Source of the DNA: Chiua virens
Lineage: Eukaryota; Basidiomycota; Agaricomycetes; Boletales; Boletaceae
Length of the DNA stretch: 64,000 nt
Direction: 5' to 3'
Assembly (NCBI GenBank): GCA_019787685.1
Contig: JAHNUO010000013.1
Coordinates: 992,001 to 1,056,000, forward strand
In this document: positions 11,490 through 21,639 of the stretch, in pieces
Layout: each line of letters begins with the position of its first letter
How positions within the stretch are numbered: the first letter of the stretch is position 1
The notes under the pieces: model-generated
Databases searched by the model: none
What the model saw: only the letters and a program-made list of their open reading frames with translations
What the model was told of the DNA's origin: nothing
Program-made: the position numbers and the translations under genes

Positions 11490-13331
11490 TTAGGTACCAA
11501 CCAAGCTCACACCGAGGGGAACTTGAAATGATGACCTCCCGGGCTGCGTTATATGTACTCGCGGATTAAGCAGTGACAGATGGGGAATAGGCGGATTAAG
11601 TTTTGAAGGCTCCGCGGTGAAACCGGCTACCCAGGCGGATGGTGAGGACGAAGGCAAAGTGGCCGTAACGGAAGACCGGATGTGAACGAGGGGAACTTGA
11701 ATAGTAAACGACAGGAACGCGGATGAACGAATGCAAGAAGGAGGCGGATTAAAATGGGGTAAGGACTCGTGTGTAGGTAGAATGAGTAGTTGAAAGGTGC
11801 CCGCACGAACGTTCAGATGTTTCGTGGGCCTTGGGAGTATGCAAACGGCAGCGATCCGGATACGACCGGTTGGGACTGTCTCAGCCGGCGGATCATGACG
11901 ATCCTTTACAAACCGGCTGACACTCGTTCGTCCTAAAATGTTAGTTTCGCGCGGGTATGAAACAAAAATAGATAAAAATGAATGCCTGGGACGGTCAGGG
12001 TACAGCCGAGGGGGCTCGTGTATGCTGCGGATCGAAACGATATTACCGGCCGGTAATGCCTGACTCGGCACGATAGCGGTCCGCGGATGGAGCAGCTGTA
12101 GTAGGAAAAGGGAAAATGATCGGCGCGAATGGGGGATGGGTCGATAGGGAGCATTTGAGAGTGATTTCGGGGGAATGGGACGAGAGGCCGGATCGGATGC
12201 GAGACCGAGTGCGGACACGACAACGGGGGTATTTCGTAGCTGGGACATGGCGGGGCTGATTATAGGTTCTACCGGTCCGTCATTTGGATCGTCCGAATCA
12301 CGACCGGTTTCGATTGGACGTGGTGCTGTGTCGTGTATTACCAGCCGAGTTGTTACCGAATATGACAGAGTGTCCGGTTCGATGTCAAGCAGGTCGCAAG
12401 GACAGGCTGACCGTGCGTCCGTGATGCTGAGAGGTGTCGTGATGACGGTTGCACGAGGTGCAATCGGGGTTGAGAGTGGTGAGACCGGTTCAGTTAACAC
12501 GGTCGAATCGATAATAAAATCCGTCGGTCGTTCCGTAACCGACGGTCGCGATGACAGAGCAACACACGGGTTGATGTCCGTATCCGGTGCGATAACCGCA
12601 ACACTATACGAGTTAGTAGGCGGTCCTTGGATTGATGGTGAAATAAAAACGGATGAAGAGATGGGTCGGTTGTACGGAAGCGGATTGTAAGTGTCAGGTA
12701 GCGAAAGTGAAGGTGATCGAAGGCAAAGCGAAGGTGTAGGTGTAAAATAAGAATGTGATCCTGATAAAAGAAACTCGGCTGCGTCACGAACGTCATCGAG
12801 CGCATACGAGGCATCCGGGTGGATATCCGGTCGCAGGATCGCTAACCGTCGACGAATCTCGTACTGTAAATCGACTGGGAAACCACTAAGAAAAAGAAAG
12901 TCTCGGTCAAGAGTTGCTATTCGTTGTCGGGTGAGAAGGAATGATGCTACTTTTGTAAATTCCCGAATATACTTCCCCAGCTCGTCAAGGGAGCGCATTG
13001 ACTTGGATCGATAGTGATTGACGAGATTTTGGAGATCCTCGAAACGGTACCGGTTATTGAGTTCCGGGTAGAGTGTCTTGACGGCTATAACGAACGCCTG
13101 CCAATCCGGTGGATCGGCAACCGCTTCAGGTAGGGTCTCCCAAAGGTCGTGTATACTGGGATCGACGTAATGCAATGCATACCGTACTTTCTTCGATTGG
13201 GGCAGTCCGACGCATGTGCAAAGAAAGTCGACGTCGTCTAGATATGGTTGGAGATGGGAAGCTTTTCCGCTGAAGGTTGGTGCATCCAGGGTGCCTCGAT
13301 ACGGCATCCGGATTATGCTAGCCGCGATCAT
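11490..13331 (-). CDS. Gag-like protein of element B (613 residues)
   Basis: An uninterrupted 613-codon frame starts 310 bp inside the element-sense 5' LTR, the expected place for gag. Residues about 10-215 resemble the capsid-type gag domain of Agaricomycete LTR elements: DAPTFSGKASHLQPYLDDVD, KVRYALHYVD, then RSLDELGKYIREFTKVASFL, and RDFLFLSGFPVDLQYEIRRRL. In such elements this region assembles the particle. The remaining 400 residues are Pro/Ser/Thr-rich and low in complexity. No CCHC knuckle is visible, so RNA packaging may use the basic tail or another protein. CpG-rich codon use matches the rest of the element. I chose the ATG at 13331 because the conserved block begins soon after it; a Met nine codons later (IRMPYRG) is an alternative start. 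Confidence 0.8.
   Translation of the reverse strand: MIAASIIRMPYRGTLDAPTFSGKASHLQPYLDDVDFLCTCVGLPQSKKVRYALHYVDPSIHDLWETLPEAVADPPDWQAFVIAVKTLYPELNNRYRFEDLQNLVNHYRSKSMRSLDELGKYIREFTKVASFLLTRQRIATLDRDFLFLSGFPVDLQYEIRRRLAILRPDIHPDASYALDDVRDAAEFLLSGSHSYFTPTPSLCLRSPSLSLPDTYNPLPYNRPISSSVFISPSIQGPPTNSYSVAVIAPDTDINPCVALSSRPSVTERPTDFIIDSTVLTEPVSPLSTPIAPRATVITTPLSITDARSACPCDLLDIEPDTLSYSVTTRLVIHDTAPRPIETGRDSDDPNDGPVEPIISPAMSQLRNTPVVVSALGLASDPASRPIPPKSLSNAPYRPIPHSRRSFSLFLLQLLHPRTAIVPSQALPAGNIVSIRSIHEPPRLYPDRPRHSFLSIFVSYPRETNILGRTSVSRFVKDRHDPPAETVPTGRIRIAAVCILPRPTKHLNVRAGTFQLLILPTHESLPHFNPPPSCIRSSAFLSFTIQVPLVHIRSSVTATLPSSSPSAWVAGFTAEPSKLNPPIPHLSLLNPRVHITQPGRSSFQVPLGVSLVGT
11513..11525 (+). repeat. CGAGGGGAACTTG motif (three copies in element B)
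   Basis: The same 13-mer occurs at 9336-9348 (just inside the 3' LTR), 11513-11525 (at the end of the gag-like frame) and 11687-11699. It is purine-rich on the plus strand. Confidence 0.7.
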
Positions 13332-13641
13332 GATGGACGGAAATGGTGTCAGTTGATTGTCTGATGCGCTCGTGACCTTCGTAGCTAAGGGCGGATGTAT
13401 CGTGAGACACGGCGGAAGGGTTAGTAACGGTACAGGGGTGCGAGCAGGGTGAACGGGGACTAAAAGTCAGAAGGTATCATAACCGGATCCGAAAAAAAAT
13501 ATAAGGTTTGTGAAACCGGACAAGGCACAAGTCTGGGACGGGTGTAGGCGAGGTGCGCGGCAAAATGAAGGAAAAGCAGTAGGAGAGCAAAGACGTCCGA
13601 ATCCGACCCTTCTGAAACCACCCCTCGCGGTGGGCTCCAGT
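13332..13641 (-). other. Element B leader with possible primer-binding site
   Basis: Reading on the minus strand from the LTR edge, the leader begins AC then TGGAGCCCACCGCGAGGGG. A TGG two bases after the LTR is what pairing with a tRNA CCA end would need, but I could not match the rest to a particular tRNA. No segment of the LTR is complementary to it, so family B does not appear to self-prime. Confidence 0.4.
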
Positions 13642-14348
13642 TGTAGAAAAGTAATATAAGGTTGAATGAGAAGAAAGGTGGGGCGATAAGTTCGTCCCAA
13701 GGGGGGTTATGTTTGAAGGGATGATGGATTCAGGTTTGTCTAAGAGTCCTAGAAGCTGCTGGACAATCCGGAATGAAAAGCGGTCGATATAAGAGTATCC
13801 GGGTGGGGGCGAAGCGATGAGGGTATTGATTCGAGTAGATGAGACGTCGAGGAACGATAGGACGAGGTAAAAGAGAAGCTATCCAGCTCACTCACGCACG
13901 GGAGAGTAAACAGGAGATCTCCTGAACGCAGAAAGACCATATTTTTGTGTTAGAAACAGGGTTTTATAGTCCTGGGCATATCCCAGGACTGTTAAAGGTA
14001 ATCCGACCCTAAGTAAGTGTACAGGATTGACATAGGGTGAGTATGGAAAGAAGGGGTGTCAAACCTTGTAGATGACAAAGAAAGGGAAGGTGTTAGGATA
14101 GTAATGACCTTAATAAGGCCAAATCGAGTAGAACAAGTCAAATCGGATGAAGCGGAATACGTACGAAAGCACCGGATTGGATCGCATTGACTCGGATTGG
14201 ACTCGGATTGAACTCGGATGATCTGTAAACGCTAGGAATGAAACCGGGCTGGCACGAAGTCGATGGCGGATGAGACGGGAGATGATATGACATGATGAAG
14301 AGCGAGGAAAATGTATCCTACAACCGTAGGGAGTATCTAACTCCTACA
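13642..14348 (-). repeat. Family B LTR (5' LTR in element sense)
   Basis: Second copy of the 707-bp LTR. On the minus strand it carries a TATA box (TATAAAA, 13968-13962) adjoining the palindrome AGTCCTGGG-CATAT-CCCAGGACT (13968-13990). It should drive the gag-like gene. Confidence 0.9.
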
Positions 14349-15964
14349 CCGTGATGTGGATTGTGTCCTCACTAAGATGCTTGACAATGCTGACTTCAAA
14401 GATAAATTTGACTATTGCCCCTTTACTTACATGGATTCAATGATGCAGCTTTCCGCTCATTCAAAAAGAAATTATATCATGCCTCCGTATCGGTGCTATT
14501 GCAACCGGCGAAGCCAGCCATGATCACTGCAGTCATGTGCCATTGTCCTGATGGCCATTGGTGCTGCGTAATATTTGACTTGGTGGTTTCATTGCTGACT
14601 ATCCTGAGCAAGTTATGCTGAGTGGGATTGTGCAAGGATGGTGTTCCAAGTGTGTATAACATACTATATTGCTGGCACCGTTATTCATATGCACATATCA
14701 GATGTATGGCACTGATGAATGATCTTGATGGTCCAGGGGGGCGACGTACACACGCTCTGCACTGCCTACTTCATGATGTACTTCCTTTGGATGTACTTTG
14801 GCACAAGTATGGGATAGACGTCACTATTATTGTTAGTATCTTTTTCTTTTATTTTCTCATGTGTGTCTGGTTCATTGACAAGGTTTTTGTTAGCCGTTCA
14901 CCCATGATTTCCCTTGTGCAGATATATTTGCGATGATATCGCCCGATCTGCTTCATTAGCTGATCAAAGGGACGTTCAAGGATCACCTTGTGATGTGGAC
15001 TTGTGAATGGATTGAGGCCGAGTATGAGCCTGCCCATGCCAAGGAGATTCTAGATGACATTGATAGGCAGTAAGTGACCGTGCCGATTTATTGTGTTAAA
15101 GAATGACAGTTGTGTAGTCTGGCTGTAGTACCTCATTTCACCAGTCTATATCGCTTTCCCCATGGCTGCTGCTTCAAACAATAGACAGGTGACGACTCTA
15201 AAGCACTAATGAAGGTGCATATTTATACTATGTCTTATAGGGAACTTAACAAAAATATAGATCTACTTACCCACTATTGCTGAATACATTCCCCCACAGC
15301 TGGTGCAGTGTTTAGCTGCTTTTTTGGATTTCTGCTACATTGTTTGTCAATCAGAACTTGGAGTCAAGGACCTGGAAGATGCTGAGAATGCTTTGGCAGC
15401 ATTTCACTCATACCACAAGGTGTTCTGTTCCAAAGTTCAGCCCACTGGATTCTCCCTCCCTCGTCAACATGCACTGTGTCACTACATCCGTATGATTCAG
15501 GAATTTGGGGCACCAAATGGCCTGTGCAGTTCCATTACCGAATCACACCATATAACAGCAGTCAAACGCCCATGGTGTCGCTCAAACCGTTACAACGCCC
15601 TTGGCCAAATGCTTTTGACTATTCAACGTCTCGACAAGCTCACTACTGCCCGGATTTTTTTCATCCAACAGGGTATGCTCCCACCTGATGTTGAAGCTCC
15701 CTCATCGATCCAAGCAGCCTCTACCAGCCAGGATATTGACCAACAAGAGCCAGATGACAAGGCTGTCAATACCGAGCATATTGAAAGCCATATGCATTTA
15801 CCCATGCGACCCCATAAGTATGTTTACATTATTGTTTGACATGATATACTTATCCTGCCTTCAGAACGTGGATATGTGATACAACTAACATGTCTGGCTC
15901 TCCAAATCCATGAACCACAGCTCCCCTGGCTAGTCCACAACTTTCTTGATGCAGAGCATGGCTC

Positions 15965-16670
15965 TGTTACAATTTCTTTCTTTCCTTTGTTTCACTTGTA
16001 CTACTTCTTGTTACTTGATACCTAGGTATCTTCGTACGTTCATCCATACTTCATTTCTCTTATGTAACCAGCATCGGCATCACCTGATAGCTTATTCTCT
16101 TCCTTTCACGTCATCATCCAACGACATCGCTCTTACTTATTTCTTTCTTGTCATCATCCAATGGCTTTGCATTTGTCATTTCATCTTAGTCATCGTCCAC
16201 TGCCTTCACATCGTACAATTCCTCCTTTCAGCCCTTTTCCCTTCTGCTCTTCTTGGCCACCCCTTTTGGACACTTGGTCCATGCACAATTCCTATAGTAT
16301 AAATACCTCGCAGTGTTACTCCTGTACCCTAGTCTTGATCTCCGCAATCTAGCTGAGTATCACTGCTCCACTTGGACCCCTTTCTTGTGACCACTTGACC
16401 AGGGACTTCTCAAGTCATCCCTTGACCACTCAGACTCTACGCAGTCAACCCATAACCCTTGACCATCCCTCGGGTATAGATTCCCAACCGGACAACTCTC
16501 TGCAACACCTGAGTTTTCACTCGTCTCTCTGGTAGCAATCCACTAACCAGAAACTCTCGTCTACTCTTCAGCACACCACATATCAAGTGGTGGTTGTTTG
16601 AGTTATCACAGCCACTTGATACTTAGTGCTTTTGCAGCTACGCTAGGTTCTACCCGGAACTATCGTAACA
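15965..16670 (+). repeat. Family A 5' LTR with TATA box
   Basis: Begins TGTTACAAT and ends ATCGTAACA. The TATA box TATAAATA is at 16298-16305, and AGTCTTGATCT, the predicted mRNA start, is at 16331-16341. The boundaries are supported by exact 5-bp duplications around five solo copies. Confidence 0.9.
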
Positions 16671-16672
16671 TA

Positions 16673-16684
16673 AGATCAAGACTA
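16673..16684 (+). promoter_or_regulatory. Self-priming primer-binding site, family A
   Basis: AGATCAAGACTA, starting 2 nt after the LTR, is exactly complementary to TAGTCTTGATCT at 16330-16341, 33 bp downstream of the TATA start. In Tf1 of fission yeast the first 11 nt of the mRNA fold back to prime reverse transcription at the same place. The match is seen directly; the mechanism is inferred. Confidence 0.75.
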
Positions 16685-16689
16685 TCCTT

Positions 16690-17976
16690 ACAGCTTGCCT
16701 TCGTGCAGTAGCTGCCCACCATTGCTGGACTACCTCCCACTCATCTCTTCTTGAACCCTAGTTGGAGTCTTCGGACATCTAACACCCCATCATCTGACCT
16801 ATCTGACGATGACCCTGAACCCTCGACCCCACCTTCTAAACCTCAGGAGGCAGATCTAGACATCAGCATTGAACACCTTGACTCAGAGGACAAAACTCAG
16901 TAACTGGCTGATCATCTTCACCAATCACTTGACCTCCTTGCCCTTGCCTCCTTCATGTCCTCAATGACCCCATGAAGGATCAATCCCAGACCACCATCTA
17001 TCCAGAATCCAAACCCATCCATTGTTGCACTGTCGGCACCACCACCACCTACCACCTCAACCACTAGCAACATGTCTAGTAGTAAACCCATTGAACTCTG
17101 TCTCAGCAAACCCTCTGCCTTCAATGGCTCCTACGATCATGCCATACCCTGGCTCAACAATGTAGCAACCTACCTTTTCGTCAACAAAGATGTCTACAAC
17201 TCTGAAAACAAATGAATCACCTTTACCCTCTCGTTCATGACTGAAGGATCTGCTCTCACTTGGGCCAACACCTTCCAAGCCAAAGCTATCACCACCAGAT
17301 CCTTTGGTACCTGGACTGACTGGCAGATAGAATTCCGAAGGGATTTCAAACATCACAACACCAAGGGCAATGCAATCGCCTGGCTTTTTACCACTTGTTC
17401 CACCAAGAATGAAGATATTCCTTCCTACATCTTCTTCTTCCACAACAAAGCCATCACTGCTGGACCTACCGGCTCTGACTCAGTCCTCATGAACTTTTTC
17501 GCGGCCAGCCTCCCACCTTCCCTCATGCAGCGCATCCAAGGAATGGACATGGTCCCTACCACAATCGATAAGTGGTACACCCAGGCCATTCATTTCAAAA
17601 CCCAATGGGAATGTGCCGATGAGATCACCCGCCAAAACAAGAAACCAACCGCAGCCGTCGTCTTCCATGACCACACCCCTCACAAGAAGGAGCGAGACCC
17701 TGACGCCATGGACATAGACACCATCTATGTTCCAAAGCTTACCGAAGCAGAGTGAAAGCAATGCTTTGAACAAAAACTCTGTTTCTGCTGTTGCAAACCT
17801 GGACACCAAATGTCTGCATGCACAGCATTCTCGACCAAAACCCCCACATTCTCCTCAAAGAAAGCATGAAAGACAGCTCCAAAACCTGAACTCGTACCCA
17901 CCTTAGTAGAAGTAGAGGGGGATGACAAAGACACCATGAGCATCAACAAGGTGACCACACTGGTCACGGGTTTTTA
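16690..17976 (+). pseudogene. Family A gag
   Basis: One frame runs from about 16690 to 17976 with stops at 16901, 16973, 17213, 17753, 17867 and 17974. It reads an acidic, Pro-rich N-terminus and then the capsid-type region (KPSAFNGSYDHAIPWL, FMTEGSALTWANTF, WQIEFRRDFKH). After that come DAMDID and a CCHC zinc knuckle at 17780-17821 (C-X2-C-X4-H-X4-C, CFCCCKPGHQMSAC). Gag forms the particle and the knuckle binds RNA. Most stops are explained by CGA to TGA. Confidence 0.8.
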
Positions 17977-18000
17977 AGGAGGAAGACTGATTCAACACCA

Positions 18001-18489
18001 GTATCTTCCCATTCTCATACCCATGTACTTGTAGCTGAGCTTTCGTCCCAATCTATGCAAATCCCTATTAGATTGAACATTACTGCTACTTCCCAAGACA
18101 TTGACACCTGCACCCTCATAGACTCTGGAGCCAGGATCAATTGCATCAACTGGCACTTCATCCAGAAACACAAGTTCCTGAAGGATCGCCTTCTGAAACC
18201 CATCCCGGTTCGAAACATTGATTCGACTGCTAACAAAAATGGCGATATCAAGTTCACTACCACCCTCCAGGTTGCTCTTGGCGGAGTACTCCAATATATC
18301 AAGTTCCACATCATCCACTGTGGTTCTCAAAATGTGATCCTAGGACTCCCTTGGCTTAAAGTGATCAATCTGATCATCAATTGGGTTGCCAAAACCATCA
18401 CCATGTCTGCCCCCAAACCCAACCTACCTCCCATCACTACTGATGAACCAAAACATTCCGCCAAGCTCGCTCACCCACCTCCAATCTGA
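18001..18489 (+). pseudogene. Family A protease
   Basis: The frame is -1 relative to gag and is open from about 18001. The aspartic protease motif LIDSGARINC has its catalytic DSG at 18121-18129, and VILGLPWLK further on is the usual second signature. The shift from gag to pol could reflect programmed -1 frameshifting or simply an indel in a dead copy. Confidence 0.8.
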
Positions 18490-20045
18490 CCAGTCCACCA
18501 CCTTGATGTTAACCCTATATGGGATGGCAAACTCTACAACTACCTAGGCACTGAAACCGGGCACCATTTTACAACCCAATCTGTGCAACACTCTGTCAAC
18601 CAAGTCATGCGAGCTGGACAATGCTTCGTTCGAACCACTCTGCGGCCACAGCAAAGAAACCCAAGATCACCCTCTCTTTGGAGTATTTGGAATTCGAATC
18701 TGTATTCACGAAGGAACCCTTCAATCAGATGCCTCCCTCTAGGTCCTGCAACCATGAAATCCATCTAAAAGACACCTTTCAACTGAAAGTCAGGAAGGTC
18801 TACCCCTTGTCCCCAGATAAGTGCAAGGCCACAGACAACTTCATCAACGAACATCTCGCCAATGGCAAGATCCATCCCTTGAACTCCCCCCAATTGGGCC
18901 TCTCCATTCTTCTTCATCAGAAAGAAGGATGGCAAACTCCGTCCTTGCCAAGATTATTGCTATGTCAACGAACATACCGTTCGTGACGCCTATTCCTTTC
19001 CTCTCATCTCCAATCTCATCGACAAACTAAAAGACACCAAACTGTTCACTAAGTTTGATGTCCAATGGGGTTACAACAATGTTCATATCAAGAACAGACA
19101 CCAATGGAAGACCACATTCATCACTCACTGCGGTCTCTTTGAACCCATGGTTATGTTCTTTGGACTGACCAACTCACCCACGATGTTCCAACATTTCATG
19201 AATGAATCCTTCCGTGACATGATTGCTGAAGGATGGCTTGTCATCTACATGGACTTAATCTTCTCCAAGAACAAGGCTGAACACACAGAACACACCAAAT
19301 GTGTCCTTGCCCGTATGAAGGAACTCGACCTTCACCTCAAACTCGAGAAGTGCCACTTTGCCACCACCGAGGTGGAATACCTCGGAATGATTGCCCATCC
19401 TGGTGAGCTCGCCATGGACCCTGTCAAGGTCACTGGTATCACTGATTGGCCAACTCCCACCAAGCTCAAGGACGTCCATTCATTCATGGGCTTCACCAAC
19501 TTCTACTGTTAGTTCATCCCCGACTACTTGACCATTGCTCACCCACTTGTCGATCTCACAAAAAAGGATGCTCCTTGGACTTGGGGAATCCCTCAGGTCA
19601 CCACCTTTGAATGCCTCAAAAAGGCTTTCACCATGGAGCCGGTACTCCGGTTTCCTGACACCTCTAGACCCTTCACCATTGCTATGGATGCTTCCAAGTA
19701 CGCAACCGGCAGTGTACTCCTCTAGACTGATATCAACGGTGACTGGAAACCTTGCTCCTACCTTTTGCAGTCCTTCAATACTGCAGAACAAAACTATGAC
19801 ATCTATGATCAAGAACTCCTCGTGGTCATCAGATCCCTCAAGGCTTGGTGCCACCACCTCCATGGAAGCGCACACCCCATCACGGTCTTTTCTGACCACA
19901 AAAACTTGATGTACTTCCGTCAACCCCAAAACTTGAACTGCTGACAAGCCCATTGGCTCCTGGACTGAACCGACTTTGACTTGACATTTTCCCATGTCCC
20001 CAGGAAACTCCTTGATGGTCCCAACGCACTCTCCCACCGTCTGGA
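18490..20045 (+). pseudogene. Family A reverse transcriptase and RNase H
   Basis: RT blocks are spread over several frames: KLFTKFDVQWGYNNVHIK, GLFEPMVMFFGLTNSPTMFQ, and the catalytic box at 19246, which reads YMDLIFS rather than YMDDILIFS and so lacks one catalytic Asp. VEYLGMI and the thumb region FMGFTNFYC follow, with a TAG at 19508. RNase H traces include [34 protein letters not shown] and VFSDHKNL. Stops and frame changes make the enzyme dead. Confidence 0.85.
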
Positions 20046-20179
20046 CCATATCACTCCTGAATCTGACAATGAAAATGTCACTCTCCTCCCTGACAATGTC
20101 TTTGTCAACCTCATCACTCTTGACCTCCAATCCCTCATTGCCAAATCATCCACTGATGACCCCCTTGTCCTCGACACCT

Positions 20180-21630
20180 TAAATGTGATGGACGGCAGCC
20201 TTCCATCCTCCTTCCGCGCCCACCTCTCTGATTGGAAATATGACACAGGCATCCTGACCTATCAGGGCCATGTCTACATTCCCCCCTGACCTCAACCTCC
20301 GGCAACAGATTGTTGCCCGACATCACGATTCCCTCGCTGCTGGTCACCCTGGCTTCTTGAAAACTCATCAGCTGGTCACTGCCGAATGTTGGTGGCCTGG
20401 CCTGGCTTCCTTTGTCTGTTCCTACGTCTCTGGTTGCGCCACTTGCCAACAACAGAAGGTCAACACACACCTGACCATGCCACCCCTCTCCCTGATGCCC
20501 TCCACGTGTTCTTGCCCATTCCGGAATATCTCTATGGATCTCATCATGGATTTGCCCACTTCCGCAGAGGGCTATGATTCCCTTATGGTCATGGTCGACC
20601 ATGGCCTCACAAAGGGGGTAATTCTTTGCCCAACCGTGAAAACTGCCGACTCCATGGGAATAGCCTGTCTTTTTTTCCACAAGGTATACACATGGTTCAG
20701 CCTCTATGACAAAATAATCTCCGATTGTGGACTGCAATTCACCTCCACCTTCGCCAAGGAACTCGCATGACTCATCGGCTACCGCCTTTTCCTCTCTACT
20801 GCCTACCATTCCCAATCAGATGGTGAAACGGAACAGGTCAACCAGGAAGTCGAAACCTACCTGCACATGTATTGCCAGAACAATCCCACATCTTGGGCTG
20901 ATCTACTCCCCATGGCCAAATTCGTGCACAACCACCGCCCCCACTCAGTCACGGGAAAATCACCATTTTTCCTAATGATGGGTTACAAACCCCGTCCCCT
21001 GCCTGCAATTGTTGCAGAAACCAAAATCCCCACTGTTGAGGAACACCTCAAAACCCTTTCCGCTGCCCATGATGAAGCCCTCACCACCCACGAACTTGCT
21101 CACCAAGCTATGAAAGCCCGCTCCTTCAAAAGGTTCATATCCTTTGCCAAAGGAGATCAGGTTTAGTTGGAAGCCCACAATTTGAAACAGGAACTCATCT
21201 CCCCGAAACTCACATCCCACCAAGAAGGACCCTTCACCATCACAGAAGTCCTTTCTCCACTCACCTACCGACTCCACCTTCCCAAGACCTGGAAGATCCA
21301 TCCGGTCTTCCATGCTTCCCTGTTATCACCCTATCACGAAACAGAAACTTATGGCCACAACTTCCCTAAACCGCCACCTGACCTTATCGCAGGCAAAGAA
21401 GAATACGAGATTGAGCGGATCTTGAAACATAACAAGAATCCACAGAACCACAAATTCCTAATCCAATAAAAAGAGTATTCCACCTCCAATAACTCATGGC
21501 AACCCGAATCCAATTTAGAAAATGCCAAGGACATGGTTGATGCTTATAAATGAGGCCATCCCAAGGATTTCCCCTCCATCCGCTCCCTCACAACCCAACC
21601 ACCACCATGACCATCTCGCTCACCACTCAG
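20180..21630 (+). pseudogene. Family A integrase and chromodomain
   Basis: The HHCC zinc-binding part (HHDSLAAGHPG...CATC) lies at about 20320-20455. It is followed by the DDE core: D in ISMDLIMDLP, D in IISDCGLQFTS, E in DGETEQVNQEVE. GPFTITEVLSPLTYRLHLP and a chromodomain (EEYEIERILKHNK, KFLIQ) follow. Stops interrupt at 20768 (CGA to TGA), 21163 (TGG to TAG) and 21468. The protein is close to that of the 1285-2145 fragment. Confidence 0.85.
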
Positions 21631-21639
21631 ACCACCACC

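Larger units (their letters stand above)
8627..14348 (-). mobile_element. Family B LTR element: gag-like gene, no pol, antisense Cys6 gene
   Basis: The element is bounded by two 707-bp LTRs offset by exactly 5015 bp, and I found no difference between them by eye. It is flanked by a 4-bp duplication CCGT (8623-8626 and 14349-14352). Element sense is the minus strand: the LTR TATA (TATAAAA) and the gag-like gene both read that way. The 4.3-kb interior holds only the gag-like gene (13331-11490) and a spliced gene on the opposite strand (9488-10774). No protease, reverse transcriptase, RNase H or integrase motif was seen. Identical LTRs imply a recent insertion, so it must have been mobilised by enzymes made elsewhere. 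It is CpG-rich, unlike its surroundings. Confidence 0.85.
7767..15964 (+). pseudogene. Plavaka-type (CACTA/EnSpm-like) transposase, interrupted by two LTR insertions
   Basis: The N-terminal exon has a C2H2 finger (CPHCSKMF...HVHTVH, about 7900-7975), an acidic linker, then DWSPFTGQ, ADFLFRCKEMS and KYEVWYR up to 8626. The frame resumes exactly at 14353 with DVDCVLTKMLDNADF. It continues as CHCPDGHW, DLDGPGGRRTHAL, VLWHKYGID, SPDLLH, LIKGTFKDHLV (a TAG lies between the last two) and EPAHAKEILDDID. The last large exon, 15303-15810, holds PTGFSLPRQH, FGAPNGLCSSITES and RSNRYNALGQML. A GTATGT...TTCAG intron at 15817-15865 leads to IHEPQLPWLVHNFL, which is cut at 15964 by a family A LTR. These motifs in this order are those of the fungal Plavaka transposases, which cut and paste DNA. 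In-frame stops at several points show it was already decaying. The last C-terminal part is not found downstream of 23512. Confidence 0.8.

Noticed and set aside
12175..12690. 171-residue open frame on the plus strand inside element B
   Set aside because: It lies entirely opposite the gag-like frame, whose conserved block and position explain the region; the plus frame is a GC-rich shadow with no recognisable domain.
13620..13641. A specific tRNA as primer for family B
   Set aside because: The site begins TGG as expected, but the following bases could not be matched to a particular tRNA 3' end without a search.
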